Positions 1-7,377 of a stretch of 40,383 bases of DNA are shown in pieces. Source of the DNA: a virus. Within the stretch, counting starts at the first letter, position 1. The number at the start of each line of letters is the position of its first letter. Both the position numbers and the translations under genes were made by a program. The DNA lies in IMG/VR virus record IMGVR_UViG_3300046777_001852, positions 1 through 40,383 of that record. One strand, given 5' to 3'. The notes beneath the pieces are model-generated. The model was not told the origin of the DNA and made no database searches. It saw nothing but the letters and a program-made list of their open reading frames with translations.

Positions 1-1
1 T

Positions 2-595
2 GCTGATGGAATCTTGCCCATTGATACATACAAGAAGGATGTAGATGAAGTCACTTCTGTTGGATTAGAACATGATTGGGAAACTCTTAGAGCATCAATC
101 TTGGAATATGGCCTCAGGCACTCAACACTGTCCGCACAGATGCCATCGGAGAGCAGTTCCGTTGTGTCAAATGCAACTAATGGAATCGAACCACCTCGCG
201 GATTCTTGTCCATTAAGAAGTCGAAGAAGGGACCACTCAAGCAAATTGTTCCCCAGTATCATACACTTAAAAATAATTATACGTTGCTTTGGGATATGCC
301 TAGCAATCGTGGGTATATCAATATTGTTGCTGTTATGCAGAAATTCTTCGATCAAGCAATTTCTGGAAACTGGTCCTATAATCCAGAAAATTACAAAGAT
401 AATGAAGTTCCTGTTTCTGTGATGGCAAATGACTTTTTAACTACATACAAATATGGATGGAAAACTTCTTACTACCAAAATACTTATGATATTAAGACTG
501 ATGAGGTTGTAGAAGAAAAGAAATCCGAATTAGAAAATTTGATTAATGAATTAAGTTCAGTAGAGGAGGGAGAGTGTGAATCCTGTGCAGTTTAA
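2..595 (+). CDS. nrdA: Ribonucleotide reductase class Ia large subunit, C-terminal part (5' end outside window)
   Basis: The open frame enters from the left edge, so only the last ~198 residues are present. It ends in the C-terminal barrel segment and a flexible tail that finishes ECESCAV. The CxxC pair is the expected swinging thiol pair of NrdA, which re-reduces the active-site disulfide using thioredoxin or glutaredoxin. The tail before it is acidic and Lys/Glu-rich, as usual. The gene overlaps the start of nrdB by 20 nt, the usual phage nrdAB coupling. The enzyme makes dNDPs from NDPs for phage DNA synthesis. The first in-frame start-like codon in the window (position 14) is inside the gene and is not a real start. 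Confidence 0.9.
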   Translation, partial: ADGILPIDTYKKDVDEVTSVGLEHDWETLRASILEYGLRHSTLSAQMPSESSSVVSNATNGIEPPRGFLSIKKSKKGPLKQIVPQYHTLKNNYTLLWDMPSNRGYINIVAVMQKFFDQAISGNWSYNPENYKDNEVPVSVMANDFLTTYKYGWKTSYYQNTYDIKTDEVVEEKKSELENLINELSSVEEGECESCAV

Positions 596-1763
596 AATTT
601 CTTCCACAAAAGAAGAAACCCAAATCAAGGGAATGACGGTTTTTAATACAGATAAAGTTAATACTAAAAAACAACCAATGTTTTTTGGAGCTCCTCTTGG
701 AGTTCAAAGATATGATTCATACAAATATCCAGTATTCGATAAACTAACTACACAGCAACTTGGATATTTTTGGAGACCTGAAGAAGTGTCTCTTCAAAAA
801 GATCGTGGAGATTATCATACTCTTCGTCCAGAACAAAAACATATCTATACTTCAAATCTGAAATATCAGATTATGTTGGATTCTATTCAAGGTCGTGGAC
901 CTGGTATGGCTTTCATTCCTTATTGCTCATTGCCTGAATTGGAAGCATGTATGGAAGTGTGGGGATTTATGGAAATGATTCATTCTCGTTCTTACACATA
1001 TATCATCAAAAACGTTTATTCGGATCCATCTGAGGTTTTTGATACTATCATCACCGATGAGCGCATTCTGGAACGTGCTAAGAGCGTTACAGAATCATAT
1101 GATGATTTTATCCAAGCATCACAAAATTATGGAACATCCAATACATGGATGCATAATCTTGAAGGAGTCCCATACGCAAAGGAAACCATCAATGACGTTA
1201 AAAGAAAACTCTATAGAGCAATCGCAAACGTTAATATTCTTGAGGGTATTCGGTTCTACGTTAGCTTTGCTTGTTCTTTCGCATTTGGTGAGCTTAAGCT
1301 TATGGAAGGATCAGCTAAGATCATCTCTCTTATTGCAAGAGACGAAAACCAACACTTAGCAATTACTCAAAATATCTTGAATAAGTGGCGTGATGGTGAT
1401 GATCCAGAAATGAAACAAATTATGAAGGAAGAAGAAGAGTGGACATATAAAATGTTTGATCGTGCTGTAAATGAAGAAAAAAGATGGGCAGACTATCTTT
1501 TTAAAGATGGAAGTATGATTGGACTTAATGATAAATTGTTACAACAATATGTCGAATGGATTGCAAACCGTAGACTAAAGGCAATCGGACTCAAACCCCA
1601 GTATGATATTTCAGCAAACAACAATCCACTACCTTGGACTCAGCACTGGATTTCTTCTAAAGGACTCCAAGTTGCTCCCCAGGAAACGGAAGTCGAATCA
1701 TACGTAGTCGGTGGTATTAAACAAGATGTTACCAAAAATACTTTCTCAGGATTCAAATTATGA
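576..1763 (+). CDS. nrdB: Ribonucleotide reductase class Ia small (radical) subunit
   Basis: Ferritin-like diiron subunit that generates the tyrosyl radical and partners NrdA. Visible ligands, aligned from memory to E. coli NrdB: Asp102 in LDSIQGR, Glu133 and His136 in MEMIHSRSY, radical Tyr140, and the ExxH of RDENQHLAIT near residue 257. Length (395 aa) is normal. A GTG start at 576 is chosen because a very strong Shine-Dalgarno (GAGGAGGG, 563-570) lies 5 nt upstream. An ATG at 633 (MTVFNTDK) would give a 376-residue protein beginning where many phage NrdBs begin, and remains possible. The start lies inside nrdA, so translation is probably coupled. Confidence 0.93.
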   Translation: MNPVQFKISSTKEETQIKGMTVFNTDKVNTKKQPMFFGAPLGVQRYDSYKYPVFDKLTTQQLGYFWRPEEVSLQKDRGDYHTLRPEQKHIYTSNLKYQIMLDSIQGRGPGMAFIPYCSLPELEACMEVWGFMEMIHSRSYTYIIKNVYSDPSEVFDTIITDERILERAKSVTESYDDFIQASQNYGTSNTWMHNLEGVPYAKETINDVKRKLYRAIANVNILEGIRFYVSFACSFAFGELKLMEGSAKIISLIARDENQHLAITQNILNKWRDGDDPEMKQIMKEEEEWTYKMFDRAVNEEKRWADYLFKDGSMIGLNDKLLQQYVEWIANRRLKAIGLKPQYDISANNNPLPWTQHWISSKGLQVAPQETEVESYVVGGIKQDVTKNTFSGFKL

Positions 1764-1890
1764 TGAATGGTGCGAACAGGAAATCCTGAACGCATATCAA
1801 GAGGCAGCGGAATGTGATGAATTTATGTTTGGAGATTATGACTATTGTAACGAATGGTTAGGAACAAAAGACTACATAGAGGAGGAATAA
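1726..1890 (+). CDS. Small acidic hypothetical protein downstream of nrdB
   Basis: A 54-codon frame starting at ATG 1726 inside the nrdB 3' end and running to a stop in the loop of a terminator hairpin. The part beyond nrdB is rich in Glu, Asp, Tyr and Cys (DEWCEQEILNAYQEAAECDE) and looks coding, with no recognised domain. The start is uncertain because the ATG lies 38 nt inside nrdB without a clear ribosome site. It fills the otherwise empty space between nrdB and the terminator. Confidence 0.5.
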   Translation: MLPKILSQDSNYDEWCEQEILNAYQEAAECDEFMFGDYDYCNEWLGTKDYIEEE

Positions 1891-1903
1891 CCTCCTCTTT
1901 TTT
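1878..1903 (+). terminator. Intrinsic terminator after the nrd genes
   Basis: Perfect 8-bp stem (AGAGGAGG with CCTCCTCT), loop AATAA and a run of six T at 1898-1903. The stop codon of the small ORF lies in the loop, and the next gene's ATG begins immediately after the T run. Confidence 0.85.
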
Positions 1904-2065
1904 ATGTCTAAAAATCAAATCACTAAAAATGAACTCAAAGTTCGTGTTTTAAAATTAAAAGATTCTCTTTATAAAGAACATGTTAGACACGACATGGATA
2001 TGAAAGGACTTGCTCATAAATATCTGAATGATGTTCTTAATATAATAGATGAGTATAGATATTGA
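1904..2065 (+). CDS. Small basic hypothetical protein (53 aa)
   Basis: ATG directly follows the T tract of the terminator, and the product begins MSKNQITKNELKVRVLKLKD. It is Lys-rich and predicted largely helical, without Cys or membrane segments. The stop overlaps the start of the downstream GIY-YIG gene by 17 nt. No family is recognised. Because the start abuts the terminator it has no room for its own leader, so it is probably made from read-through transcript. Confidence 0.6.
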   Translation: MSKNQITKNELKVRVLKLKDSLYKEHVRHDMDMKGLAHKYLNDVLNIIDEYRY

Positions 2066-2492
2066 CTATGAAAATCCTTGGACCTACAATGGAAAAGAAT
2101 TTGGTTCATGTGATATTCAAGATAATTTTGGTTTTGTATATCATATTCATTGCAATAAAACTGGTCGTAGTTATATTGGTCGAAAGTATTTCTGGTCTTT
2201 CCGCACACCAAGAGGAAAATCTAGAAAAGCTAAGTCGGAGTCCGATTGGAAAAAGTATTACGGCTCCTGTCCTGAGCTCAAAGCCGATATTAACATTTGG
2301 GGAAAAACATCCTGCGACAGAACAATACTTAGTCTCCATAAAACAAAAGGACAATGTAACTACGAAGAAACCAGACAATTGTTCTTAAATAATGTTTTAA
2401 AAGAATCTCTTGACAATGGAATTCCTGCGTATTATAATAGTAATATTCTAGGACGCTACATGCGAAAAGATTATTATGGGGTTGGCGATTGA
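2049..2492 (+). CDS. SegE-like protein with GIY-YIG nuclease domain
   Basis: 147 aa. The N-terminal half carries the GIY-YIG hallmark in variant form: FVYHI at about 29-33 and SYIGRKYFWS at about 41-50. ESDWKKYYGS and a downstream NYEETRQLF segment follow, a pattern I associate with T4 SegE-type putative endonucleases, common in cyanophages. GIY-YIG enzymes cut DNA with one Mg ion and phage versions often act as free-standing homing endonucleases. Position immediately after nrdB is typical for such elements, which favour nucleotide-metabolism genes. Catalytic activity is inferred, not shown. Confidence 0.7.
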   Translation: MSIDIDYENPWTYNGKEFGSCDIQDNFGFVYHIHCNKTGRSYIGRKYFWSFRTPRGKSRKAKSESDWKKYYGSCPELKADINIWGKTSCDRTILSLHKTKGQCNYEETRQLFLNNVLKESLDNGIPAYYNSNILGRYMRKDYYGVGD

Positions 2493-2670
2493 ACCAGTAG
2501 TTCATGTTAGAGATTGGTCTATTGATAGAATTCACTATTTGTCGGAATCAAATCTTTCAGAAGATTATCTGAATGCGATTGCAATTGCCTCAGAATTTGA
2601 GGAGTGGTTGAATATTCCTGAAGGTGTTAATGAATTGGATTATATGTGCATTGAGAGATTGGAAGATTGA
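2476..2670 (+). CDS. Small acidic hypothetical protein (64 aa)
   Basis: Starts at ATG 2476 inside the SegE-like gene (17-nt overlap) and ends just before a terminator. The product is acidic (many Glu/Asp, few Lys), predicted helical, with a Trp-Leu segment (EFEEWLNIPEGV). No known domain. It is the last gene of the nrd-linked run. Confidence 0.6.
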   Translation: MGLAIEPVVHVRDWSIDRIHYLSESNLSEDYLNAIAIASEFEEWLNIPEGVNELDYMCIERLED

Positions 2671-2702
2671 CGCAAGATAAATAATCACTTATAATGCTTA
2701 AG

Positions 2703-2728
2703 ACCCGATACCAAAAGTGTCGGGTTTT
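2703..2728 (+). terminator. Intrinsic terminator
   Basis: 8-bp stem CCCGATAC/GTGTCGGG with one T-G wobble, loop CAAAA, followed by TTTT (2725-2728). It closes the nrd-linked transcription unit before the lysozyme-like gene. Confidence 0.75.
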
Positions 2729-2759
2729 ACATTATGTGAAAGTGATGTGACATTTAGAG

Positions 2760-2808
2760 CCTAGGAGATTGCCCCTTGAGAAAGGGGAAGTGCGCTTTCT
2801 CTATTAGG
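2760..2808 (+). promoter_or_regulatory. Structured leader with two mutually exclusive hairpins
   Basis: Between the terminator and the lysozyme start. Hairpin A: CCCCTT (2772-2777), GAGA tetraloop, AAGGGG (2782-2787). Hairpin B: GAGAAAG (2778-2784) with CTTTCTC (2795-2801), which uses the loop and 3' arm of A, so both cannot form together. CCTA (2760-2763) can close the region with TAGG (2805-2808). Such competition is what an attenuator, riboswitch-like or temperature-sensitive leader would show; function is unknown. Confidence 0.4.
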
Positions 2809-2830
2809 ATGTAGAGTTCAATCGGAGTTA

Positions 2831-3493
2831 ATGCAAAATTTCTTTACAGTAGCCCTGCCTCTTCTGGCAACGGTTACAACCAGTACGGCATCACTGCCAT
2901 TCGTCAACTACAAGATGCAAGGTCCTCCTCCTTCAGTGGAGCAAGCACCTTTCTCAGTTATTAAAGAGTTTGATCTTGTAGATGAAAAGAAGACAGCAAT
3001 CCGCGAGGTTGCTCCCGAAAAGCCAAAAGAGAAAAGGCTAATTTGTAAAGGGTGTAATGAAAATGAAAATGTTGCCCTGAATTATTTTCAGGACATTGGA
3101 ATTAAAGACAGAAACGCCCTTGCTACTATCATGGGCAATATTAGACAAGAATCTACATTCGTGCCTAATATTTGTGAAGGTGGTAGCAGAACCAGTTGGA
3201 GTAACTGCGGACGTGGTTACGGACTGATTCAATGGACATCTGCCAACCGTTACTATGGATTGGGTGATTTTGCTAAGAAGTATGGTGGTTCACCATCAGC
3301 ACTTCACACGCAACTTCGTTATCTAACGAATGAAGTCCAGTGGAAAGAGATTGAGGAGCGTATGAAGACTCCTGGTAAATCAATTAACCGCTACATGGAC
3401 TATGCGTATAGTTGGATTGGTTGGGGGCATCATGGTGCCCGCACTTCGTATGCTCATGAGTATGCTTCCAAACTGATCACGGTAGAAGTTTGA
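2831..3493 (+). CDS. Secreted phage tail lysozyme-like protein
   Basis: 220 aa. An N-terminal hydrophobic stretch (about 5-20) looks like a signal or anchor sequence, followed by a Pro-rich linker (31-70) and, from about residue 78, a lysozyme-like domain of the phage tail lysozyme type: YFQDIGIKDRNALATIMGN, IRQES with likely catalytic Glu107, GYGLIQW and a C-terminal SWIGWGHHGA segment. Family members hydrolyse peptidoglycan. The signal-like start suggests delivery to the periplasm rather than virion packaging, but a structural role cannot be excluded. It is a single-gene unit between a terminator and a weak hairpin. Confidence 0.72.
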   Translation: MQNFFTVALPLLATVTTSTASLPFVNYKMQGPPPSVEQAPFSVIKEFDLVDEKKTAIREVAPEKPKEKRLICKGCNENENVALNYFQDIGIKDRNALATIMGNIRQESTFVPNICEGGSRTSWSNCGRGYGLIQWTSANRYYGLGDFAKKYGGSPSALHTQLRYLTNEVQWKEIEERMKTPGKSINRYMDYAYSWIGWGHHGARTSYAHEYASKLITVEV

Positions 3494-3502
3494 TACAATA
3501 GA

Positions 3503-3509
3503 ATAAATA
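3503..3509 (+). promoter_or_regulatory. Late-promoter-like box
   Basis: ATAAATA matches the T4 late box (TATAAATA) except for its first base. It lies 53 nt before the carbamoyltransferase ATG, with a hairpin between. Confidence 0.45.
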
Positions 3510-3511
3510 CG

Positions 3512-3533
3512 GGGGAGTGCTGCAGACCTCCCC
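3512..3533 (+). terminator. Weak hairpin, possible terminator
   Basis: GGGGAG (3512-3517) pairs with CTCCCC (3528-3533) around a 10-nt loop. The following sequence is only T-enriched (TTATTC), so termination would be weak. It could instead be a leader hairpin of the carbamoyltransferase transcript. Confidence 0.35.
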
Positions 3534-3562
3534 TTATTCAATATTTTTTATTATAGATTGCA

Positions 3563-5287
3563 ATGAAAGTTTTAGGTGTACAAGTTCATCACAATTCTTC
3601 TGTGTGTCTTTTTGATGATGCGGACTTAATTTATTATAATCTGGAAGAAAGAGTATCTAGACTTAAAACCAAGGGAGGAATTCCCGTTAAGTGTTTATTA
3701 GAAATAAAAAAAATTATAGATTATGTAGATGTAATAGTAATATCTGCATATAATTCTGACTGGGATAATTCCGCTATGGTAGCTCATTATATAAGAGATG
3801 AGTTGGGAATTATGTTTGGAGAATTTTTTTATTACTATAAATCTCATCATCTAGCACATGCTTTTAAAGCTTTTGCCTCTTCAAATTTTTCGGAGTCTTT
3901 AGTAGTTGTTTGGGATGGAAGAGGATCTAATTATAGTCTTACTGATGGTTCGGTTGCTTATGAAACAACATCTGTGTTTCATATTTCATATGAAACAGGT
4001 ATTAAATTGGTAAGTAAAAAATTGTATAGTTATAACTCTTCTCAAAATAAAAATGCAAATGATCTTCATGTAAAATATTCTACTGATCATTATTTTAATA
4101 ATATTGATACTACTTTTAATTTGCATGAAAATTATACTGAAGAAATATTAACAAAAAAAGTTGATATTGGAGAATTTTATGATATTGTTGTAGAACATTT
4201 GGGATTTAACTCTCTGAGGGATCAGGGAAAAATAATGGGAATGTATTCATACGGAAATGAAAATAAACTCATATCAAATTTGATACTTGATAATGATCTT
4301 AATGGATTTACTGCGAATATTTTAAATTCTGGATTAGATAAAATAGATTCTCAAAAACATAAATTTTTGGAAACGAAAAAAGAAAATAAACAAACTCTTT
4401 TTGATCTAGCGTATGAAACTCAGAAAGGATTAGAAAAAATAGGATTTAATACTATACAAAAAAGTTTAGAAACTAATTTATCTAAAAATTTAGTATTGAC
4501 TGGTGGTGTATCTTTAAATATTGTCGCAAATAGTTTTTATAAAAAAAATCTTCCAAAAGATATTAATTTGTATGTGGATCCATTGTGTGGTGATGACGGA
4601 AATTGTATTGGGATATCTCAATTATACTTATTTGATAAATTACAAATTAAACCTAAAGTTCCTAATAAAATATATTTGTGTGGAAAAGATCCTGTATATA
4701 AATTAAATATGCATGTTAGTGAACAAATATTTCATGATATTGATCCTTCTTTTGTAGTAGAAAAGATATTAGAAGAAAATATTGTTGCTATTTTTCAAGG
4801 TAAAGCTGAAGCTGGACCAAGAGCATTAGGTAATAGAAGTTTGTTATTTGATCCTAGAATTAAAAATGGAAAGGAAATAGTTAATAGAGTGAAAAAGAGA
4901 GAATCATTTCGACCCTTTGCCGCATCTATTTTATTAGAAGAAGCTCCTTATTGGTTTGATATGTCTTTAATGGAGGAATCTCCTTATATGATGTATTCCT
5001 TTGAAGTTTTACCCGAAGTTAAATCTAAAATTCCCTCAGTTATACATGTGGATAATACTTGTAGAATTCAAACAGTAACCAGAGAACAAAACTATCATTA
5101 CTATCGTTTAATTGAAACATTTTTTTACACGACAAAGGTTCCCATTCTTTTTAATACATCATTTAATCTTGCTGGAGATCCGATAGTTGAAACTATAGAT
5201 GATGCTCTAAATACTTTGAGGAAATCTGAGTTGGAATATCTATATTTACCTGAAATTAGTAAATTGATTTATGTAAAAAATAAATGA
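3563..5287 (+). CDS. Carbamoyltransferase 1 (NodU/CmcH/TobZ family)
   Basis: 574 aa, close to the family's usual length. The N-terminal Kae1-like domain starts MKVLGVQVHHNSSVCLF and holds the metal-binding SHHLAHAF motif (94-101). LTGGVSLNIVANS lies at about 312-324. The C-terminal YrdC-like domain has AEAGPRALGNRS (about 415-426) and the closing PILFNTSFNLAGDPIV. Family enzymes form carbamoyl-AMP from carbamoyl phosphate and ATP and transfer the carbamoyl group to a hydroxyl on a sugar, antibiotic or modified base. The gene looks visibly more AT-rich than its neighbours, suggesting separate acquisition. A second, divergent member lies at 11029-12528. The acceptor is unknown. Confidence 0.9.
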   Translation: MKVLGVQVHHNSSVCLFDDADLIYYNLEERVSRLKTKGGIPVKCLLEIKKIIDYVDVIVISAYNSDWDNSAMVAHYIRDELGIMFGEFFYYYKSHHLAHAFKAFASSNFSESLVVVWDGRGSNYSLTDGSVAYETTSVFHISYETGIKLVSKKLYSYNSSQNKNANDLHVKYSTDHYFNNIDTTFNLHENYTEEILTKKVDIGEFYDIVVEHLGFNSLRDQGKIMGMYSYGNENKLISNLILDNDLNGFTANILNSGLDKIDSQKHKFLETKKENKQTLFDLAYETQKGLEKIGFNTIQKSLETNLSKNLVLTGGVSLNIVANSFYKKNLPKDINLYVDPLCGDDGNCIGISQLYLFDKLQIKPKVPNKIYLCGKDPVYKLNMHVSEQIFHDIDPSFVVEKILEENIVAIFQGKAEAGPRALGNRSLLFDPRIKNGKEIVNRVKKRESFRPFAASILLEEAPYWFDMSLMEESPYMMYSFEVLPEVKSKIPSVIHVDNTCRIQTVTREQNYHYYRLIETFFYTTKVPILFNTSFNLAGDPIVETIDDALNTLRKSELEYLYLPEISKLIYVKNK

Positions 5288-5688
5288 TTAACTTTAACTT
5301 TGGTAAGAAGAAACCAGATAAGAAACAACTGATCATAGTTGGTTTAGTATTATCAAGTCTTATTGCAGCACTCTCACAATGTACTGGAGTTTCTGAGAGT
5401 GGTCTCTGGGATTTATTAGACGAAATACAAAGAAAATATTTTCCAGGGACTATCCTCAATGAACTTATTCTTCAAGACCCTAACCAAGTAAAGCGTAGGG
5501 TTGAGAGAGATGTAACCAGAGCGATTGATGACGTAACACCAGAGTATGATCGGATTATTTCCGATTATGATAAGAAATACAAACCTCGTTATGTTGAGAA
5601 AGCACCAGACGGTAGTGAGGCACAAAAACTTCTTGGTGGAGAAATGAGAATCTGTGCAGTTTGGGTTGACGACTGCCCTAAGGACTAG
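5284..5688 (+). CDS. Membrane-anchored hypothetical protein
   Basis: 134 aa, overlapping the carbamoyltransferase stop by ATGA. A Lys-rich start (FGKKKPDKKQ) is followed by one hydrophobic segment (about 16-31) ending near Cys33; SQC is not a proper lipobox. The rest is charged and helical, with two Cys in the C-terminal MRICAVWVDDC. N-in, C-out topology with the bulk in the periplasm fits the positive-inside rule. No known domain. A tRNA promoter is embedded in its 3' end. Confidence 0.65.
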   Translation: MINFNFGKKKPDKKQLIIVGLVLSSLIAALSQCTGVSESGLWDLLDEIQRKYFPGTILNELILQDPNQVKRRVERDVTRAIDDVTPEYDRIISDYDKKYKPRYVEKAPDGSEAQKLLGGEMRICAVWVDDCPKD

Positions 5689-5694
5689 TATAAT
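5666..5694 (+). promoter_or_regulatory. Sigma70-type promoter for the first tRNA block
   Basis: TTGACG (5666-5671), 17-nt spacer, TATAAT (5689-5694), 16 nt before tRNA-Arg. The -35 box lies inside the preceding coding region. Confidence 0.75.
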
Positions 5695-5710
5695 AACTAG
5701 GTGAGCAAAT

Positions 5711-5784
<74 letters not shown>

Positions 5785-5808
5785 TTGGAGATTTATTCTC
5801 CAAACCAT

Positions 5809-5880
5809 TCCACAATAGCTCAGCGGTAGAGCTATCGACTGTTAATCGATTGGTCCCTGGTTCGAATCCAGGTTGTGGAG
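5809..5880 (+). tRNA. tRNA-Asn (anticodon GTT)
   Basis: Acceptor TCCACAA/TTGTGGA, D-arm GCTC/GAGC, anticodon stem ATCGA/TCGAT with loop CTGTTAA, T-arm CCTGG/CCAGG with TTCGAAT, discriminator G. No encoded CCA. Confidence 0.95.
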
Positions 5881-5984
5881 TTGGAAGGACTAGAAATTTC
5901 TGGGTCTTCCAAACTATGTTCTGGGTGAAATTCCCAGCAGTTCTTCGGGACCGTCCTTTGTAGGTTCGATACCTGCATCTTCCG
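5881..5984 (+). other. tRNA-like or degenerate tRNA locus with long hairpin
   Basis: The 3' part looks like a tRNA: T-arm GTAGG-TTCGATA-CCTGC, acceptor strand ATCTTCC and a G, able to pair with GGAAGG at 5883. Before it are an anticodon-arm-like hairpin CTGGG-TGAAATT-CCCAG and a small stem GTTC/GGAC like a long variable arm. However, there is no normal D-arm, base 33 would be G, and the length is about 101 nt. The first 32 nt (5881-5912) instead form a nearly perfect 16-bp hairpin using the same GGAAG. It may be a decayed class II tRNA, a tRNA disrupted by insertion, or a structured spacer RNA. Confidence 0.4.
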
Positions 5985-6020
5985 TATGGGAGATAAGAGT
6001 GGCTACTGGAAACATAACAC

Positions 6021-6092
6021 GGGCGATTAACTCAGCGGTAGAGTGCGCTCCTTACAAGTGTGAAGTCACTGGTTCGAATCCAGTATCGCCCA
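6021..6092 (+). tRNA. tRNA-Val (anticodon TAC)
   Basis: Acceptor GGGCGAT/ATCGCCC, D-arm ACTC/GAGT, anticodon loop CTTACAA, T-arm ACTGG/CCAGT with TTCGAAT, discriminator A. The anticodon stem CGCTC/GTGTG has one T-T mismatch and one wobble. Reads GUA. Confidence 0.93.
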
Positions 6093-6095
6093 TAT

Positions 6096-6103
6096 TATAA
6101 ATA
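6096..6103 (+). promoter_or_regulatory. T4-type late promoter
   Basis: Exact TATAAATA, 17 nt before the Dps start and 3 nt after tRNA-Val, so the ferritin-like gene can be expressed late. Confidence 0.7.
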
Positions 6104-6120
6104 CCTAAAAAACTGGTATA

Positions 6121-6558
6121 ATGGAAAAACTATTTAAACTATTAAGTGATGCTCAGGCATCACTTTTTGTTCTATTTCATAAAACTTGGGTTTATCATTG
6201 GAATGTAGTCGGTCCTGATTTTCATCAGTATCATACTCTTTTTGGTGAACAGTATGAAGCAATGTTTGAGGAGATTGATCGTCTCTCTGAGCATATGAGA
6301 TATTTAAATGCTAAACCTCTCAGTAGTTTAAAAAGAATTCTTGAAGTTTCTTATATTGAAGAAGCATCAAGTTCTGCAAATGATCAATCGATGATTGCAG
6401 ATCTTTTAAAATCAAATCAAGATTTATGCGAAAAACTTGGAAACATTTCTGAGGAAGCAGAAGAGCAAAAATCATATGCTACTGCAAATCTTGTTCAAGA
6501 TCTGATGGAAGCACATGGTAAAAACGTTTGGATATTACGTTCCTTTTTAAAAGAGTGA
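6121..6558 (+). CDS. dps: Dps-like ferritin
   Basis: 145 aa, near the usual Dps size. The ferroxidase pattern of Dps subunit interfaces is intact: His26 in YHWNVVG, His38, then Asp53 and Glu57 in EEIDRLSEH. Dps proteins form 12-mers that oxidise and store iron with peroxide and shield DNA. There is no Lys-rich N-terminal extension, so DNA binding is less certain than iron and peroxide detoxification. Known in T4-like cyanophages. It has its own late box and a 4-nt overlap with the next gene, a 2OG-Fe(II) oxygenase that also uses iron. Confidence 0.85.
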   Translation: MEKLFKLLSDAQASLFVLFHKTWVYHWNVVGPDFHQYHTLFGEQYEAMFEEIDRLSEHMRYLNAKPLSSLKRILEVSYIEEASSSANDQSMIADLLKSNQDLCEKLGNISEEAEEQKSYATANLVQDLMEAHGKNVWILRSFLKE

Positions 6559-7043
6559 AAACATTCTGCCTAATAGAAAACATTCTTTCAAATAATGAAT
6601 GTCAAAAAATTATTGACCTATATAATGATAATATAGAAAAATCCTATCAATATAGAGACGGATTTCATCAAGTTTTTCTCCCACCAATATCCGATGACTG
6701 GATCATCGATTTCAGTGAAAATTTAATAAACCTTTGTCAGTCATTATCAACTCAAAAAATAAGATTAGATAATTCTCTAATAGTTAAATGGCCAACTGGT
6801 TCATTTCAAAATGCACATTATGATCACGGAGATGCTTTTGCCGCTATAATCTATTTGAATGAAAATTTTTATGGGGGAAAAACTTGTTTTCAATTTAAAA
6901 ACGATCAAATAAGAGTAACTCCAGAAATTGGAAAATGTGTTATATTTTCCAACAATGATTATCTACATTGGGTAGAAAAAATTCAAAAAGGCACTAGGTA
7001 CACGTTAGCGTATTGGTTTATTCCTGAAGAAGAAAACAATTAG
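6555..7043 (+). CDS. 2OG-Fe(II) oxygenase 1 (prolyl-4-hydroxylase-like fold)
   Basis: 162 aa from GTG 6555, which overlaps the dps stop as GTGA; an in-frame TTG at 6528 is less likely. The iron facial triad is visible: His88 and Asp90 in AHYDHGD, His138 in LHWVE; the 2-oxoglutarate Arg148 is in GTRYTLAYWF. GGKTCFQF matches the P4H-like core. Such enzymes hydroxylate proteins, sugars or small molecules. The substrate is unknown; co-occurrence with carbamoyltransferases and glycosyltransferases makes hydroxylation of a modification site plausible. Single domain, no signal peptide. Confidence 0.8.
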   Translation: MKTFCLIENILSNNECQKIIDLYNDNIEKSYQYRDGFHQVFLPPISDDWIIDFSENLINLCQSLSTQKIRLDNSLIVKWPTGSFQNAHYDHGDAFAAIIYLNENFYGGKTCFQFKNDQIRVTPEIGKCVIFSNNDYLHWVEKIQKGTRYTLAYWFIPEEENN

Positions 7044-7062
7044 TAAAATTATTCAGGGCCCT

Positions 7063-7137
7063 TTGAGGTTTCATCCTCAAGATATTCATGAAGAATTAGA
7101 AAAGATTAAAGGTAAATTGGATCATGTTAGTAGTTAG
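7063..7137 (+). CDS. Possible 24-aa microprotein
   Basis: A short frame with TTG start reading RFHPQDIHEELEKIKGKL. The amino acid pattern is helical and charged, and the frame stays open upstream to about 7019 without an ATG. It may be a remnant of a longer gene. It overlaps the next gene start by 14 nt. Weak support. Confidence 0.25.
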   Translation: MRFHPQDIHEELEKIKGKLDHVSS

Positions 7138-7372
7138 ATGCAAGTGTTGCAACAAAGAATTGATTGGTACATCCAAACTACAGGTTTGCGGTTGCCAAAA
7201 TCAGATGTCAGTGAAAGAGGACAAGATCTCTGCGATTGACCTAACACAGGTTGTTGTGGTAGAATCTGATAACCAGAAAAAACAATCTGGTGTTCTTTCA
7301 TCTCAAGACCTTGCTTTTCAGGAAGCAAGGAGACAACGTAAAGTTCGTAAATTAGAATTTGACGTTCGTTAA
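7124..7372 (+). CDS. Small Cys-cluster (zinc-ribbon-like) protein
   Basis: 82 aa. The N-terminus has CKCC (6-9) and CGC (22-24), a likely four-Cys zinc knuckle, followed by a polar linker and a basic C-terminal helix (EARRQRKVRKLEF). This layout suggests a small nucleic-acid or protein-binding factor. It sits between the oxygenase and tRNA-Ser, only 5 nt before the latter. Function unknown. Confidence 0.65.
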   Translation: MLVVRCKCCNKELIGTSKLQVCGCQNQMSVKEDKISAIDLTQVVVVESDNQKKQSGVLSSQDLAFQEARRQRKVRKLEFDVR

Positions 7373-7377
7373 TTTTT

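Noticed and set aside
2676-2683. GATAAATA as a late promoter
   Set aside because: It lies upstream of a terminator (2703-2728) and no gene starts between them, so it would make no message.
6117-6122. TATAAT overlapping the dps start codon
   Set aside because: A -10 box at the ATG would start transcription inside the gene; the TATAAATA at 6096 is better placed.
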